This document shows, piece by piece, positions 11,287-20,504 of a stretch of DNA of 64,000 nucleotides. Positions within the stretch are counted from its first letter, which is position 1. Every line of letters begins with the position of its first letter. The position numbers and the translations under genes are program-made. A model generated the notes under the pieces. That model had not been told where the DNA came from, did no database searches, and saw nothing but the letters and a program-made list of their open reading frames with translations. This stretch comes from Knoellia sp. p5-6-4 (GTDB taxonomy: Bacteria > Actinomycetota > Actinomycetes > Actinomycetales > Dermatophilaceae): NCBI RefSeq assembly GCF_029222705.1, contig NZ_JARGZF010000002.1, positions 62,001 through 126,000 on the forward strand, given 5' to 3'.

Positions 11287-11831
11287 CGCCGGTACCCGTT
11301 GGCCCGGGGGCAGATGTGCCCGTCGACCTCGAGGGGCCCGCCGCAGAAGGGGCACGGGGGACGACCGGCCGAGACCACGGCCTGGCAGCGGCGGGCGAAG
11401 GCCCGGGCCCGGGCGGGGGTCAGCACGACCCGGATCAGCCGTGGCTCGTCCGGCAGGAGGCCGCTCGCGTCCTCGTCCTCCTCGATCGTGACCTCGTCGG
11501 GGTCGCGGTCGAGGCACTCGATGACGACCACCTGGCGGTCCTCGTCCCAGCCGAGGCTGAGCGTGTTGACGCGGAACTCGTCCTCGATGGGGGTGTCGAG
11601 CGGCGCGTTGTCCTCGACGGCGGCGGCGGCGTGGTCGCCGCCGGCTCCCCCGGCGTAGCTGTCGAGCATGTCGTTGATGCGGTCGGCCAGCACGCTGACC
11701 TGCTGCTTCTCCAGTGACACCGACGCCAGCCGGCGCCCCTCGCTGGCCTGGAGGAAGAAGGTCCGCTGCCCGGGCGGGCCCACGGTGCCGGCCACGAAGC
11801 GGTCGGGCGGGTCGAACTCGGATACCGACAT
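11283..11831 (-). CDS. DUF3090 family protein
   Basis: A 182-residue conserved actinobacterial protein of unknown function (DUF3090). The N-terminal half has the family's RTFFLQA and VSLEKQQV stretches; the C-terminus carries a zinc-ribbon-like CPFCGGPLEVDGHICP with three cysteines and a histidine. The start is ATG 11831 with a TAGAGT box at 11839-11844 (reverse strand) seven bases upstream, suggesting a leaderless transcript that continues into the kinase-like gene. Family knowledge: DUF3090, SCO1664-type protein and a histidine-phosphatase gene usually travel together, as here, which argues for a joint but undefined task. Confidence 0.88.
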   Translation of the reverse strand: MSVSEFDPPDRFVAGTVGPPGQRTFFLQASEGRRLASVSLEKQQVSVLADRINDMLDSYAGGAGGDHAAAAVEDNAPLDTPIEDEFRVNTLSLGWDEDRQVVVIECLDRDPDEVTIEEDEDASGLLPDEPRLIRVVLTPARARAFARRCQAVVSAGRPPCPFCGGPLEVDGHICPRANGYRR

Positions 11832-11852
11832 GTCTGGAACTCTAGACCCGCT

Positions 11853-12578
11853 TCACCGCACCGGCTCCACCTCGGCGGAGCCACCGCCCACCGGGGCGTC
11901 GCCCTCCGGGACCTCGGGCTTCACAGGGGGCACGAGCCGTGCGAGGTCGGACCCCGTGTCGTTCGAGCCGACGAGGAACGGGCGGCGCTCGGTGAAGTGG
12001 ACCACCGACACGGAGGCGGGGTCGGCACGGAACCGCTGGAGGTGGTCGAAGTGGCTGCCGGCGGCATCCGCGAGCACGGCCTTGATGACATCGCCGTGCG
12101 TCACTGCCGCCCACAGGGCGTGCGGACCGTGCTCCGCGGCCACCTCGGCGTCGTGGCGCCGCACCGTCGCCACGACCCGGTGACGCATCTCGAGCAGGCT
12201 CTCCGCGGCATACTCGTCGTGCTCGGGGAAGCGGGCGGCGCTCGGCTGGTCCTGCACCACCCGCCACAGCGGATCCTCGGCGAGCTCGGTGATGCGCCGC
12301 CCGGTCCAGGCGCCGTAGGCGCACTCCCACAGACCCTCGTCGAGCTCGACCTGCACGGCCGGCGTCACGGCACCGGCCACCGCCGCCGCGGTGTCGCGGC
12401 AGCGCTCGAGGGGGCTGCTGACGACCCTGGCCAGGCTGAGCCCGGTGAACCGGGCCGCCAGCGCCGCCACCTGCCGGCGCCCGGTGTCGTCGAGCTGCAC
12501 GCCCGCGATGCGACCGGCGAGGACGCCCTCGGCGTTGGCGGTCGAGTGGCCGTGGCGGACCAGCAGGCAGATGGGCAC
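11853..12578 (-). CDS. Histidine phosphatase family protein (phosphoglycerate-mutase-like)
   Basis: A 241-residue histidine phosphatase of the MSMEG_4193-like subfamily. The phosphate-accepting histidine sits in LLVRHGHST (RHG at residues 8-10), the second arginine in SSPLERC, and a later histidine in the VTHGDVIK segment completes the pocket. The C-terminal part is proline- and glutamate-rich and not conserved. Substrate unknown. The start is GTG 12578 with a TAGAGT box at 12585-12590 (reverse strand) six bases before it. It is followed by DUF3090 with a 21-base gap. Together with the kinase-like protein downstream it could form a kinase/phosphatase pair; that is only inference. Confidence 0.88.
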   Translation of the reverse strand: MPICLLVRHGHSTANAEGVLAGRIAGVQLDDTGRRQVAALAARFTGLSLARVVSSPLERCRDTAAAVAGAVTPAVQVELDEGLWECAYGAWTGRRITELAEDPLWRVVQDQPSAARFPEHDEYAAESLLEMRHRVVATVRRHDAEVAAEHGPHALWAAVTHGDVIKAVLADAAGSHFDHLQRFRADPASVSVVHFTERRPFLVGSNDTGSDLARLVPPVKPEVPEGDAPVGGGSAEVEPVR

Positions 12579-12637
12579 GGCCGCACTCTACGTCGTGGTG
12601 CGTGCGGCGGAGGCGTCCACGTGGTGGAGTACCGACT

Positions 12638-13618
12638 GTGATCATGGACCAGGCGGTGTACCGCGACGGCAGGCGCGAGCCCTGCGGGGACCTCAGCGAC
12701 GAGCTCGACGGGCTGCGGGCCGGCGGCGAGCGCAGCGGGTTCCTCTGGATCGGCCTGAAGGACCCCACCGACGCCGAGTTCGACCTCGTCAACGACGAGC
12801 TGCACCTGCACCCGCTCGCGGTGGAGGACGCCGTCAAGGGCAACCAGCGGGCCAAGGTCGAGCTCTACGACAACACGATCTTCGTCGTGCTCAAGACCCT
12901 CCGGTACGTGGAGGAGACCTCCGACATCGAGACGGGCGAGGTCATGCTGTTCGTCGGCGACCGGTTCGTCGTGACGGTGCGCAAGGGCGAGGCGAACCCC
13001 CTCGTCGACGTGCGGCGCAAGCTCGAGGCACACCCCGACCAGCTCCAGCACGGCGAGGTCGCGGTGCTGCACGCCGTCATGGACTCCATCGTCGACAACT
13101 ACCTCGCGATCGACCGCGAGCTGCAGGTGGACCTCGACGAGATCGAGGAGGTGGTCTTCTCCGGAGCCCGCCACGTCGACTCCTCGAGCATCTACCGGCT
13201 CAAGCGCGAGGTGCTGGAGTTCCGGCGCGCGGCCGTGCCGCTGGCCGGTCCGCTGAGCCTGCTCCACGACGGCTCACGCTCGCCGATCTCCGACAAGGAG
13301 ATGCGCCTGCTGCTGCGCGACGTCGCCGACCACCTGCTCAAGGTCATCGACCACGTCGAGTCGTACGACCGGTTGCTCACGGACGTGCTGAACGCCCACC
13401 TGGCGCAGATCTCCGTGCAGCAGAACAGCGACATGCGCAAGATCTCGGCCTGGGTGGCGATCGCCGCGGTGCCCACCATGGTGGCCGGGATCTACGGGAT
13501 GAACTTCGAGCACATGCCCGAGCTGACCCACGTGTGGGGCTACCCCGCGGTGCTGACGGTGATGGCCGTGGCCTGCCTCAGCCTCTACCGGGCGTTCCGG
13601 CGGTCGGGCTGGCTCTGA
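12638..13618 (+). CDS. corA: CorA-family magnesium/cobalt channel
   Basis: A 326-residue pentameric Mg2+/Co2+ channel of the CorA family. The large N-terminal cytoplasmic domain contains the usual alternating helices; two transmembrane helices are at the C-terminus and the signature GMN (in GIYGMNFEHMPEL) is at about 287-289, between them. The frame is open from 12602, but I choose GTG 12638 (six bases before an alternative ATG 12644) because a GGAG lies about 10 bases upstream and family members start here. It is divergent from the histidine phosphatase and convergent with uppP. Confidence 0.93.
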   Translation: MIMDQAVYRDGRREPCGDLSDELDGLRAGGERSGFLWIGLKDPTDAEFDLVNDELHLHPLAVEDAVKGNQRAKVELYDNTIFVVLKTLRYVEETSDIETGEVMLFVGDRFVVTVRKGEANPLVDVRRKLEAHPDQLQHGEVAVLHAVMDSIVDNYLAIDRELQVDLDEIEEVVFSGARHVDSSSIYRLKREVLEFRRAAVPLAGPLSLLHDGSRSPISDKEMRLLLRDVADHLLKVIDHVESYDRLLTDVLNAHLAQISVQQNSDMRKISAWVAIAAVPTMVAGIYGMNFEHMPELTHVWGYPAVLTVMAVACLSLYRAFRRSGWL

Positions 13619-13634
13619 GCCCACCGGGCCGACG

Positions 13635-14488
<854 letters not shown>

Positions 14489-14492
<4 letters not shown>

Positions 14493-15628
14493 AGCACGTC
14501 CTTGTCGGAGGCGGAGTCGGGGGCGGCGGGGGCGGACAGGCCGGTCTCGTCCATGAGCTCAGCCATCATGCGCACGACATGCAGCCGGTCCTCCAGGGAG
14601 GCCGCGAAGGGCGCCACGGAGAGGGTACCGACACCGACCTCGGCGTACCGGTGCAGCCGCTCCCGGATGCGCTCGCGGGGGCCGATCAGGCAGGTGGAGT
14701 CGATGAGCTCGAACGGCACGGCGGCGGCCGCGTCGCGGTGCCGGCCGGAGAGGTACAGCTCCTGCACGCGCCGGGCCTCCTCCTCGAACCCCATCCGGCA
14801 GGCGAGCTGGTTGTAGAAGTTCTTCTCCCGCGAGCCCATGCCGCCGACGTAGAGCGCCGCGTAGCCGCTGACGGCCGCCGCGGCGGCCTCGACGTCGGCG
14901 GCGACGCACACCGGCACCGAGGGTGCGATGTCGAAGCCCTCCAGCGGGTCGGCGCCGGTCGCTCGGCCGGAGCGTCGGCGTCCGGTCGCCACCGACTCGA
15001 GCTGGTCGGCGCAGTGCTCCGGGCTGAAGAAGACGGCCAGCCACCCGTCGGCGATCTCACCGGCGAGCTCGAGGTTCTTGGGCCCCACCGCGGCGAGGTA
15101 GAGGGGCAGGTCCTCGCGAGGGGGCCGGAGGGTGAGCTTGAGCGCCTTGCCCGGCCCGTCGGGCAGCGGCAGGGTGAAGTGCCGGCCCTCGTGGGCCACC
15201 CGTTCGCGGCGAAGCGCCATGCGCACGATGTCCACGTACTCGCGCGTGCGCCCCAGCGGGGCTGTGAAGCGCACCCCGTGCCAGCCCTCGCTGACCTGGG
15301 GGCCGGAGACGCCGAGGCCGAGGCGGAAGCGGCCGCCGGAGAGGGTGTCCAGCGTGGCGGCGGTCATCGCCGTCATGGCGGGGGTGCGGGCCGGGATCTG
15401 CATGACCGCTGAGCCGAGACCGATCCGCTCGGTCCGGGCGCCCACCCACGCGAGGACGGTGGGCACGTCGGAGCCGTAGGCCTCGGCCGCCCACACCACG
15501 GCGTAGCCGAGGCGCTCGGCCTCCTGGGCCACCGCGACGCCGTCGGCGTCCATGCCCATGCCGAAGTAGCCGAGGTTCAGGCCGAGTTCCATGCGTCCGG
15601 TGCGCCGGTCCGTGGGATCAGTGGCCAT
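14489..15628 (-). CDS. LLM-class F420-dependent oxidoreductase
   Basis: A 379-residue luciferase-like monooxygenase-fold enzyme expected to use coenzyme F420 (a TIM barrel with hydride transfer to or from a small molecule). The barrel starts with MELGLNLGYFGMGMD (residue 13 of this start), and the GLGSAVMQIPARTPAMTA region and GRFRLGLGVSGPQV are typical. It is closest in pattern to the Rv3093c-like group, from memory. Start: ATG 15628 is favoured because a TAGCCT box at 15637-15642 (reverse strand) lies eight bases before it; ATG 15592 is an alternative that begins with the conserved first strand. It is coupled to uppP by a GTGA overlap, an arrangement that need not be functional. Substrate unknown. 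Confidence 0.87.
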
Positions 15629-15693
15629 GGGAGAAGAGGCTAACGGCGGGGCGCGGCAGGGCTGCGTCCGCTGCCCCGCTAGCCTGCGGTGCC

Positions 15694-16632
15694 ATGCGCC
15701 GCAGACGAATGGGGACCTCTGGCCTCTCGGTCTCCCGCCTGGCCCTCGGCACGATGACGTGGGGCCGCAACACCGACTACGAGAGCGCCAGCGAGCAGCT
15801 GCGCACCTTCCTCTCGGCGGGCGGGACCCTCGTGGACACCGCGCACGGCTACTCCGACGGCGCAGCCGAGGAGTTCCTCGGTCGCATGATCGACGAAGAG
15901 GTCGACCGCGACGAGGTGCTCGTCTGCACCAAGGCGGGCATCTCCCGGCGCTCAGGGGCACGGGTCGTGGACACCTCCCGCTTCAGCCTGCTGAACCAGC
16001 TCGACACCTCGCTCGAGCGGCTGGGCACCGACCACGTCGACCTGTGGCTCGTGCACACCTGGAGCGACGAGGCGCCCCTGACGGAGACGCTCTCCGCCCT
16101 GGAGTGGGCGGTCAGCACCGGCCGGGCCCGCTACGTCGGGGTCTCGAACTACTCCGGCTGGCAGAGCGCGCGGGCGCTGTCCCTGCTGGAGCAGGCCCGG
16201 GTGCCGCTGGTGGCCAACGAGGTGGAGTACTCCCTGGTCAACCGCTCGGCCGAGCATGAGCTCCTCGGAGCCGCCCAGTCCCTCGGGTTCGGCATCCTTC
16301 CCTGGTCTCCGCTGGGACGCGGCGTCCTCACGGGCAAGTACCGCCACGGCATACCGGCCGACTCACGGGCGGCGTCCCGTGACTTCCCCCGCTTCACCGC
16401 GCGCTATCTGGACGAGCGCAGCGCCGGCATCGTGGAGGCGCTGGCCATCGCCGCGCAGGGTCTGGGTGTCAGCGCGGCCGAGGTCGCACTGGCGTGGGTC
16501 CGCGACCGGCCGGGGGTGGTGAGCCCGGTGGTGGGGGCGCGCACCACCAGCCAGCTCAAGACCTCGCTGGCCAGCGAGAGCCTCGACCTGCCCGAGGAGC
16601 TCGTGGCCGCGTTGGACGAGGTGTCCGCCTGA
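15694..16632 (+). CDS. Aldo/keto reductase
   Basis: A 312-residue NADPH-dependent aldo/keto reductase. The catalytic tetrad is visible: Asp and Tyr in VDTAHGYSDG, Lys in LVCTKAGI and His in LWLVHTWSDE. The cofactor-binding C-terminal part has SPLGRGVLTGKY and the SPVVGARTTSQL region. It resembles the YghZ/Tas-like group that acts on aldehydes or ketones; the substrate is not predictable. The start is ATG 15694, eight bases after a TAGCCT box at 15680-15685; it is divergent from the F420 enzyme, so two outward leaderless promoters share the 65-base gap. The octamer at 16347 is read as GGC-ATA. Confidence 0.9.
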   Translation: MRRRRMGTSGLSVSRLALGTMTWGRNTDYESASEQLRTFLSAGGTLVDTAHGYSDGAAEEFLGRMIDEEVDRDEVLVCTKAGISRRSGARVVDTSRFSLLNQLDTSLERLGTDHVDLWLVHTWSDEAPLTETLSALEWAVSTGRARYVGVSNYSGWQSARALSLLEQARVPLVANEVEYSLVNRSAEHELLGAAQSLGFGILPWSPLGRGVLTGKYRHGIPADSRAASRDFPRFTARYLDERSAGIVEALAIAAQGLGVSAAEVALAWVRDRPGVVSPVVGARTTSQLKTSLASESLDLPEELVAALDEVSA

Positions 16633-16639
16633 GAAGAGG

Positions 16640-16978
16640 TCAGCGGGGGGCCCGCTCGGGCTCCTCCTCCTCCTCCTCCTCGTCCTCGTCCTCGTCGGTG
16701 TCGTACTCCTCGTCGTCAAGACCGGAGTAGATGCTCTCGTCGCCGTCCTCGTCCTCGTAGTGGTCGTCGATCTCGTCCTCGTCGTAGACGGTCAACGGCG
16801 TCATCTCGCCGTAGGCGGCGAGCAGGGCGTCGTCGTAGGCCTCGAAGGCGTCGGCCACGTCCTCGAAGGCCGCGACCACGGTGGGGTCCTCCTCCCCCCG
16901 CTTCGACGCCGAGGCCTCGAGGTGGCGCTCCAGGGCGGTGATCAGCGTTGCCAGCGCGGCGCGCGGGTCCGACGTCAT
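16640..16978 (-). CDS. Small acidic protein of unknown function
   Basis: A 112-residue protein I do not recognise by function. The first 60 residues are predicted helical and of normal composition (RAALATLITALERHLEAS); the last 45 are extremely acidic, ending in a run of Glu and Asp followed by PERAPR. The DNA of that tail is a CTC/TCC-rich repeat at about 16664-16720. The start is ATG 16978 with a TACGGT box (16985-16990, reverse strand) exactly six bases upstream. It is divergent from the DUF5703 gene and convergent with the aldo/keto reductase. Acidic tails of this kind often mimic nucleic acid or hold cations, but there is no evidence for that here. Confidence 0.72.
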   Translation of the reverse strand: MTSDPRAALATLITALERHLEASASKRGEEDPTVVAAFEDVADAFEAYDDALLAAYGEMTPLTVYDEDEIDDHYEDEDGDESIYSGLDDEEYDTDEDEDEEEEEEEPERAPR

Positions 16979-17017
16979 GGCTCGACCGTAGCGGGTCTTG
17001 GTGGACAATGGCGGGCG

Positions 17018-17203
17018 ATGGTTGAGTACGAGTACCGGGTGCTGAGGTTCACCCCAGACGTTTCCCGCGCGGACATCCGCCAGACGCTGGCCGACCATGC
17101 GGAGTACGGCCACTGGGAGCTGCACCGCACGCGCATCTACCTCGGCGGGGTGAAGCGCACCTGGCTGCGACGCCGGGTGATCCGCGCGACGCGCACCGCG
17201 TGA
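17018..17203 (+). CDS. DUF5703 family small protein
   Basis: A 61-residue basic protein matching the actinobacterial DUF5703 pattern: it opens MVEYEYRVLRFTP, has the ADHAEYGHWELHRTRIY middle and ends with the arginine-rich VKRTWLRRRVIR. Function unknown; such proteins are widespread in actinobacteria next to the M20 peptidase gene. The start is ATG 17018, eight bases after a GACAAT box at 17004-17009. A longer open frame upstream is antisense to the acidic-protein gene and is not coding. Confidence 0.82.
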   Translation: MVEYEYRVLRFTPDVSRADIRQTLADHAEYGHWELHRTRIYLGGVKRTWLRRRVIRATRTA

Positions 17204-17252
17204 CCCGCACGAGGCGTCCTGCCTCAGCCGGGGGCGCGGGCCCGGTCCGGGC

Positions 17253-18602
17253 TCAGCAGGTCTGGACGAGCCGCAGGAGCACCCGGGAGCCGAACTCGAG
17301 GGCGTCGACCGGGACCCGCTCGTCGATGCCGTGGAACATCGGCGCGAAGTCGAGGTCGGCCGGCAGCCGCAGCGGCGCGAACCCGTAGCCCGTGATCCCC
17401 AGCGTGCTCAGGGCCTTGTTGTCCGTGCCGCCGGACAGGCAGTAGGGCAGCACCGTGGCGTCCGGGTCCTCGGCGAGCAGGGCCGCCTTCATCGCATCGA
17501 CCAGCGGGCCCTCGAACGGGGCGTCGAGCGCGATGTCGCGGTGCACCACCTCCACCTCGACGTGCTCCCCGGCCAGCTCGCGGATGGTCGCCATGAGCGC
17601 CTCCTCGTGGCCCGGCAGGAACCGGCAGTCCACCGCTGCGGTGGCTGACTGCGGGATGACGTTGTGCTTGTAGCCGGCGGAGGCCATGGTCACGTTGGCC
17701 GTGTCCTGCAGGGTTCCGCGCACGAAGCCCTGCGCTCCCCCGAGGTGGTCGAGCAGCGCCTCGGGGTCCTCGTCGGTGTAGGGCACCCCGGTGAGCTCGC
17801 TGAGCCCGTCGAGCAGCTGGCGCACCGAGGCGACGTACTCGCGGGGCCACCGGTGGGCGCTGATCCGGCCGATCGCCTCCGACAGCCGCACGATGGCGTT
17901 CTCGTGGTTGGGCACCGAGCCGTGGCCGGCCCGGCCGCGTGTGTGCAGCCGCAGCCACGCGATGCCCTTCTCCGCGGTCTGGAGCAGGTAGGCCCGGCTC
18001 GGCTCACCGCCGTCGGCCGACGGCACGGTCACGCTGTAGCCGCCCACCTCGCTGATGGCCTCGGTGACGCCGTCGAACAGCTCAGGGTGGTGGTCGACCA
18101 CCCAGTGGGACCCGAAGACTCCCCCGGCCTCCTCATCGGCGAAGAAGGCGACCACGAGGTCCCGCGGAGGCTTCGTGCCCGTGCGGGCCAGGTGGCGCAC
18201 CACCGCGAGGATCATCGCGTCCATGTCCTTCATGTCGACGGCACCCCGGCCCCAGACGCAGCCGTCGCGCAGCTCACCGCTGAACGGGTCGACCTGCCAG
18301 TCGTCGGCGTTGGCCGGCACGACGTCGAGGTGTCCGTGCAGGCACAGCGCCGGCCGGCTGGGGTCTGCTCCCTCGAGGCGCACCGCGACGCTGGTGCGCC
18401 CGGGCTCGCTCTCGACCACGGTGGGCTCCAGGCCCACCTCAAGCAGGCGGGCCACCACGTAGTCGGCGGCCTCGCGCTCCCCCGGCCCCGACCCGTCCCC
18501 GAAGTTGGTCGAGTCGATGCGGATGAGCTCCTGGCAGAGGCGCACGACCTCGTCGGCCGGGCCAGCAGGTGCGGTGGTGGACTGCGTCGTCGGCTGCGTC
18601 AT
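17253..18602 (-). CDS. M20-family metallopeptidase
   Basis: A 449-residue zinc-dependent peptidase/deacylase of the M20 family (ArgE/DapE/carboxypeptidase type). The first metal motif LCLHGHLDVVPA is followed by the bridging aspartate in GRGAVDMKD, the catalytic glutamate pair in FFADEEAGG, and the dimerisation (lid) domain between about 200 and 330. Its orthologue is conserved in the same genomic context in mycobacteria (Rv2141c-like, from memory). The natural substrate is unknown. The start is ATG 18602 with a TAGGGT box at 18609-18614 (reverse strand) exactly six bases before it, so the transcript is probably leaderless. Confidence 0.92.
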   Translation of the reverse strand: MTQPTTQSTTAPAGPADEVVRLCQELIRIDSTNFGDGSGPGEREAADYVVARLLEVGLEPTVVESEPGRTSVAVRLEGADPSRPALCLHGHLDVVPANADDWQVDPFSGELRDGCVWGRGAVDMKDMDAMILAVVRHLARTGTKPPRDLVVAFFADEEAGGVFGSHWVVDHHPELFDGVTEAISEVGGYSVTVPSADGGEPSRAYLLQTAEKGIAWLRLHTRGRAGHGSVPNHENAIVRLSEAIGRISAHRWPREYVASVRQLLDGLSELTGVPYTDEDPEALLDHLGGAQGFVRGTLQDTANVTMASAGYKHNVIPQSATAAVDCRFLPGHEEALMATIRELAGEHVEVEVVHRDIALDAPFEGPLVDAMKAALLAEDPDATVLPYCLSGGTDNKALSTLGITGYGFAPLRLPADLDFAPMFHGIDERVPVDALEFGSRVLLRLVQTC

Positions 18603-18752
18603 GGGCCCACCCTAGGCAGTGCCGAGTCGTCGTCGGGGGCACCGCCGGGCGAGGTTCGGTATGCCGCGTCGGCCAGTTCGGAGATGCGGCCGGGTGCGTG
18701 CTATCGTTCCGGCGCGCGGCAGGCACTCCCCAAGGTGCTGGCTGACCACCTC

Positions 18753-18840
18753 GTCCGGGTGGCGGAATGGCAGACGCGCTAGCTTGAGGTGCTAGTGCCC
18801 TTTATCGGGCGTGGGGGTTCAAGTCCCCCTCCGGACACCA
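18753..18840 (+). tRNA. tRNA-Leu (anticodon GAG)
   Basis: An 88-base type II tRNA. The acceptor strands GTCCGGG (18753-18759) and TCCGGAC pair over seven bases; the anticodon stem CTAGC/GCTAG encloses loop TTGAGGT, giving anticodon GAG, which reads CTC and CTT leucine codons. A long variable arm (TGCCC...GGGCG) follows, then the T-arm GGGGG-TTCAAGT-CCCCC. CCA is encoded (18838-18840). A strong hairpin at 18844-18875 follows immediately. Confidence 0.97.
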
Positions 18841-18843
18841 CAT

Positions 18844-18875
18844 CGCAAGGCCCCCACCACGGTGGGGGCCTTGCG
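18844..18875 (+). terminator. Hairpin just downstream of tRNA-Leu
   Basis: CGCAAGGCCCCCACC (18844-18858) pairs perfectly with GGTGGGGGCCTTGCG (18861-18875), starting three bases after the tRNA. It is the probable terminator of the tRNA transcript, although no T-run follows, as is usual in GC-rich actinobacteria. Confidence 0.75.
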
Positions 18876-19044
18876 CGTTCCCCGGCGCTCCGGCATACCG
18901 GCGGACCATGGGAGCAGGTGGGGGGCCGCAGTAGCATTGCCGGGAGGAAATGCTCGCCCGGGCGGTGTGCCGCGTCCGGCAGCGGCTCACCGGCAGAGCG
19001 GGGGCTGTCGTCCGCAGGTTCAGGACCCACCCCTGGAGGTCCAC
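18876..19044 (+). promoter_or_regulatory. Probable promoter and leader of the aminotransferase gene
   Basis: This non-coding stretch holds a TAGCAT -10-like box (18932-18937), which would start transcription near 18944 and give a leader of about 100 bases. The leader is GC-rich with several short inverted repeats (for example CCGGG near 18940 with CCCGG near 18956). GGAGG at about 19034-19039 is the ribosome site for the ATG at 19045. I do not recognise a known riboswitch. The octamer CGGCATAC occurs at 18891. Confidence 0.4.
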
Positions 19045-20415
19045 ATGTCGACGGGTGTCTCCACCGCACGGGTGCAGCAGCTGGCGGAAACCGAGCGACG
19101 GACCTTCGCCCAGGCACGCCCGCGCAGCCTGGCACTGACCGAGCAGGCGAGGGCCACGATGCCCCAAGGCGTCCCGATGGCCTGGATGGCGGAGTTCTAC
19201 GACCACCCCACCGTCTGGGTCGAGAGTGGTCGCGGTGCCCACTTCACCGATGTCGACCACCACACCTACCTCGACTTCTTCGTCGGCGACCACAGCGCGT
19301 TCTGCGGTCATGCACCAGCGGCGGTCGTGCGCGCGGTGACCGAGCAGGTCAAGAAGGGCACCCAGTTCCTCCTGCCCGGCGAGGATGCCGTCGTCGTCGC
19401 CGAGCAGCTGGCACGTCGCTACGCCCTGCCCCAGTGGCAGTTCACCCTCTCGGCGACAACGGCGAACGTCGAGGTGCTGCGGCTGGCACGGGAGCTCACC
19501 GGTCGTGAGGTCCTGGTGATGTTCGACGGGAAGTACCACGGCCACTTCGACCCTGCGCTGGTCGTCGAGGAGGGCGGCCGGGTGGTGCCGGAGTTCCGCG
19601 GCCTGACCGGCGACGTGGCCCTCCACGCTCGCGTCGTGCCGTTCAACGACGTCGCCGCGCTCGAGCGAGCCCTGTCCCCGGCCGACGTGGCACTGGTGCT
19701 GGCCGAGCCTGCGATGACGAACGCCGGGTTCCTCCTCCCGGAAGCCGGCTTCCACGACGCGCTGCGCGAGCTGACGCGGGCAAGCGGGACGCTGCTGTGC
19801 CTCGACGAGACCCACACGCTGGTGTGCGCCCACGGCGGCCTGACCCGGCTCTGGGGACTCGAGCCCGACCTCGTCACGGTGGGCAAGTCGATCGCCGGTG
19901 GCGTGCCGTTGGGCGCGTACGGCATGACCGAGAGGGTCGCAGCCCTGCTCCGGGGGGCAGACACACCCTGGGCGGCCGGCACCGTCGTGGGCGAGGTCGC
20001 CACGGGAGGCACGCTGTTCGCCAACGCACTGTCGATGGCCGCGGCTCGGGCAGCTCTGACCGAGGTGCTCACCGACGCGGCGTTCACCCGCACCAGCGCG
20101 CTCGGCGACCGGCTCGCTGGCGGGCTCCGGCGGCTGTTCGCCGCCCTCCCCTGGAGCGTGAACCAGGTCGGAGCCCACGCGTCATACTTCTTCGCCCCGG
20201 TGCCTCCGGCCAGCGGCGCCCGCGCACGCGAGGTGGACGACGCCGAGCTCCGCTCGCTGACCAGGCTCTACCTCGCCAACCGGGGGGTCTGGGAGTCCGG
20301 CTGGTGGCTGGGTCCGACGGTCTCGGTCGAGCACACCGCTGCCGACGTCGACACCTACCTCGGCGTCTTCGAGGAGCTGCTCTCGGCTCTGCGCTCGAGT
20401 GCCGACCCGGGATAG
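19045..20415 (+). CDS. Class III aminotransferase (glutamate-1-semialdehyde aminomutase-like)
   Basis: A 456-residue PLP-dependent enzyme of the class III fold. The cofactor aspartate is in LLCLDETHTLV, the Schiff-base lysine in VTVGKSIAGGVPLGAYG, and the substrate-gating MFDGKYHGH segment matches the GSA-aminomutase/aspartate-aminotransferase-family group. It is longer and differs from HemL in several places, and heme genes are not near it, so it is more likely an amino-acid or amine transaminase. It stands alone: the tRNA lies upstream, and a convergent protease lies downstream. The start is ATG 19045 with a good GGAGG ribosome site. Substrate unknown. Confidence 0.87.
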   Translation: MSTGVSTARVQQLAETERRTFAQARPRSLALTEQARATMPQGVPMAWMAEFYDHPTVWVESGRGAHFTDVDHHTYLDFFVGDHSAFCGHAPAAVVRAVTEQVKKGTQFLLPGEDAVVVAEQLARRYALPQWQFTLSATTANVEVLRLARELTGREVLVMFDGKYHGHFDPALVVEEGGRVVPEFRGLTGDVALHARVVPFNDVAALERALSPADVALVLAEPAMTNAGFLLPEAGFHDALRELTRASGTLLCLDETHTLVCAHGGLTRLWGLEPDLVTVGKSIAGGVPLGAYGMTERVAALLRGADTPWAAGTVVGEVATGGTLFANALSMAAARAALTEVLTDAAFTRTSALGDRLAGGLRRLFAALPWSVNQVGAHASYFFAPVPPASGARAREVDDAELRSLTRLYLANRGVWESGWWLGPTVSVEHTAADVDTYLGVFEELLSALRSSADPG

Positions 20416-20447
20416 CCCTCCTGCGTGGTGCTGCCGGCGACGACGAA

Positions 20448-20475
20448 GCGCCGGCCCCCTGACGGGGACCGGCGC
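20448..20475. terminator. Bidirectional hairpin terminator
   Basis: GCGCCGGCCCCC (20448-20459) and GGGGACCGGCGC (20464-20475) form a stem of about 12 bases with one imperfection around a four-base loop, in the gap between the convergent aminotransferase and protease genes. Confidence 0.75.
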
Positions 20476-20504
20476 CTCTGGTGTCAGTCAGGCCGAAGCC
20501 TGGC

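Noticed and set aside
18950-19138. Upstream small frame after GGGAGGAAATG
   Set aside because: The spacing of the ribosome site to the ATG is too short, the sequence is arginine-rich shadow, and it overlaps the aminotransferase start.
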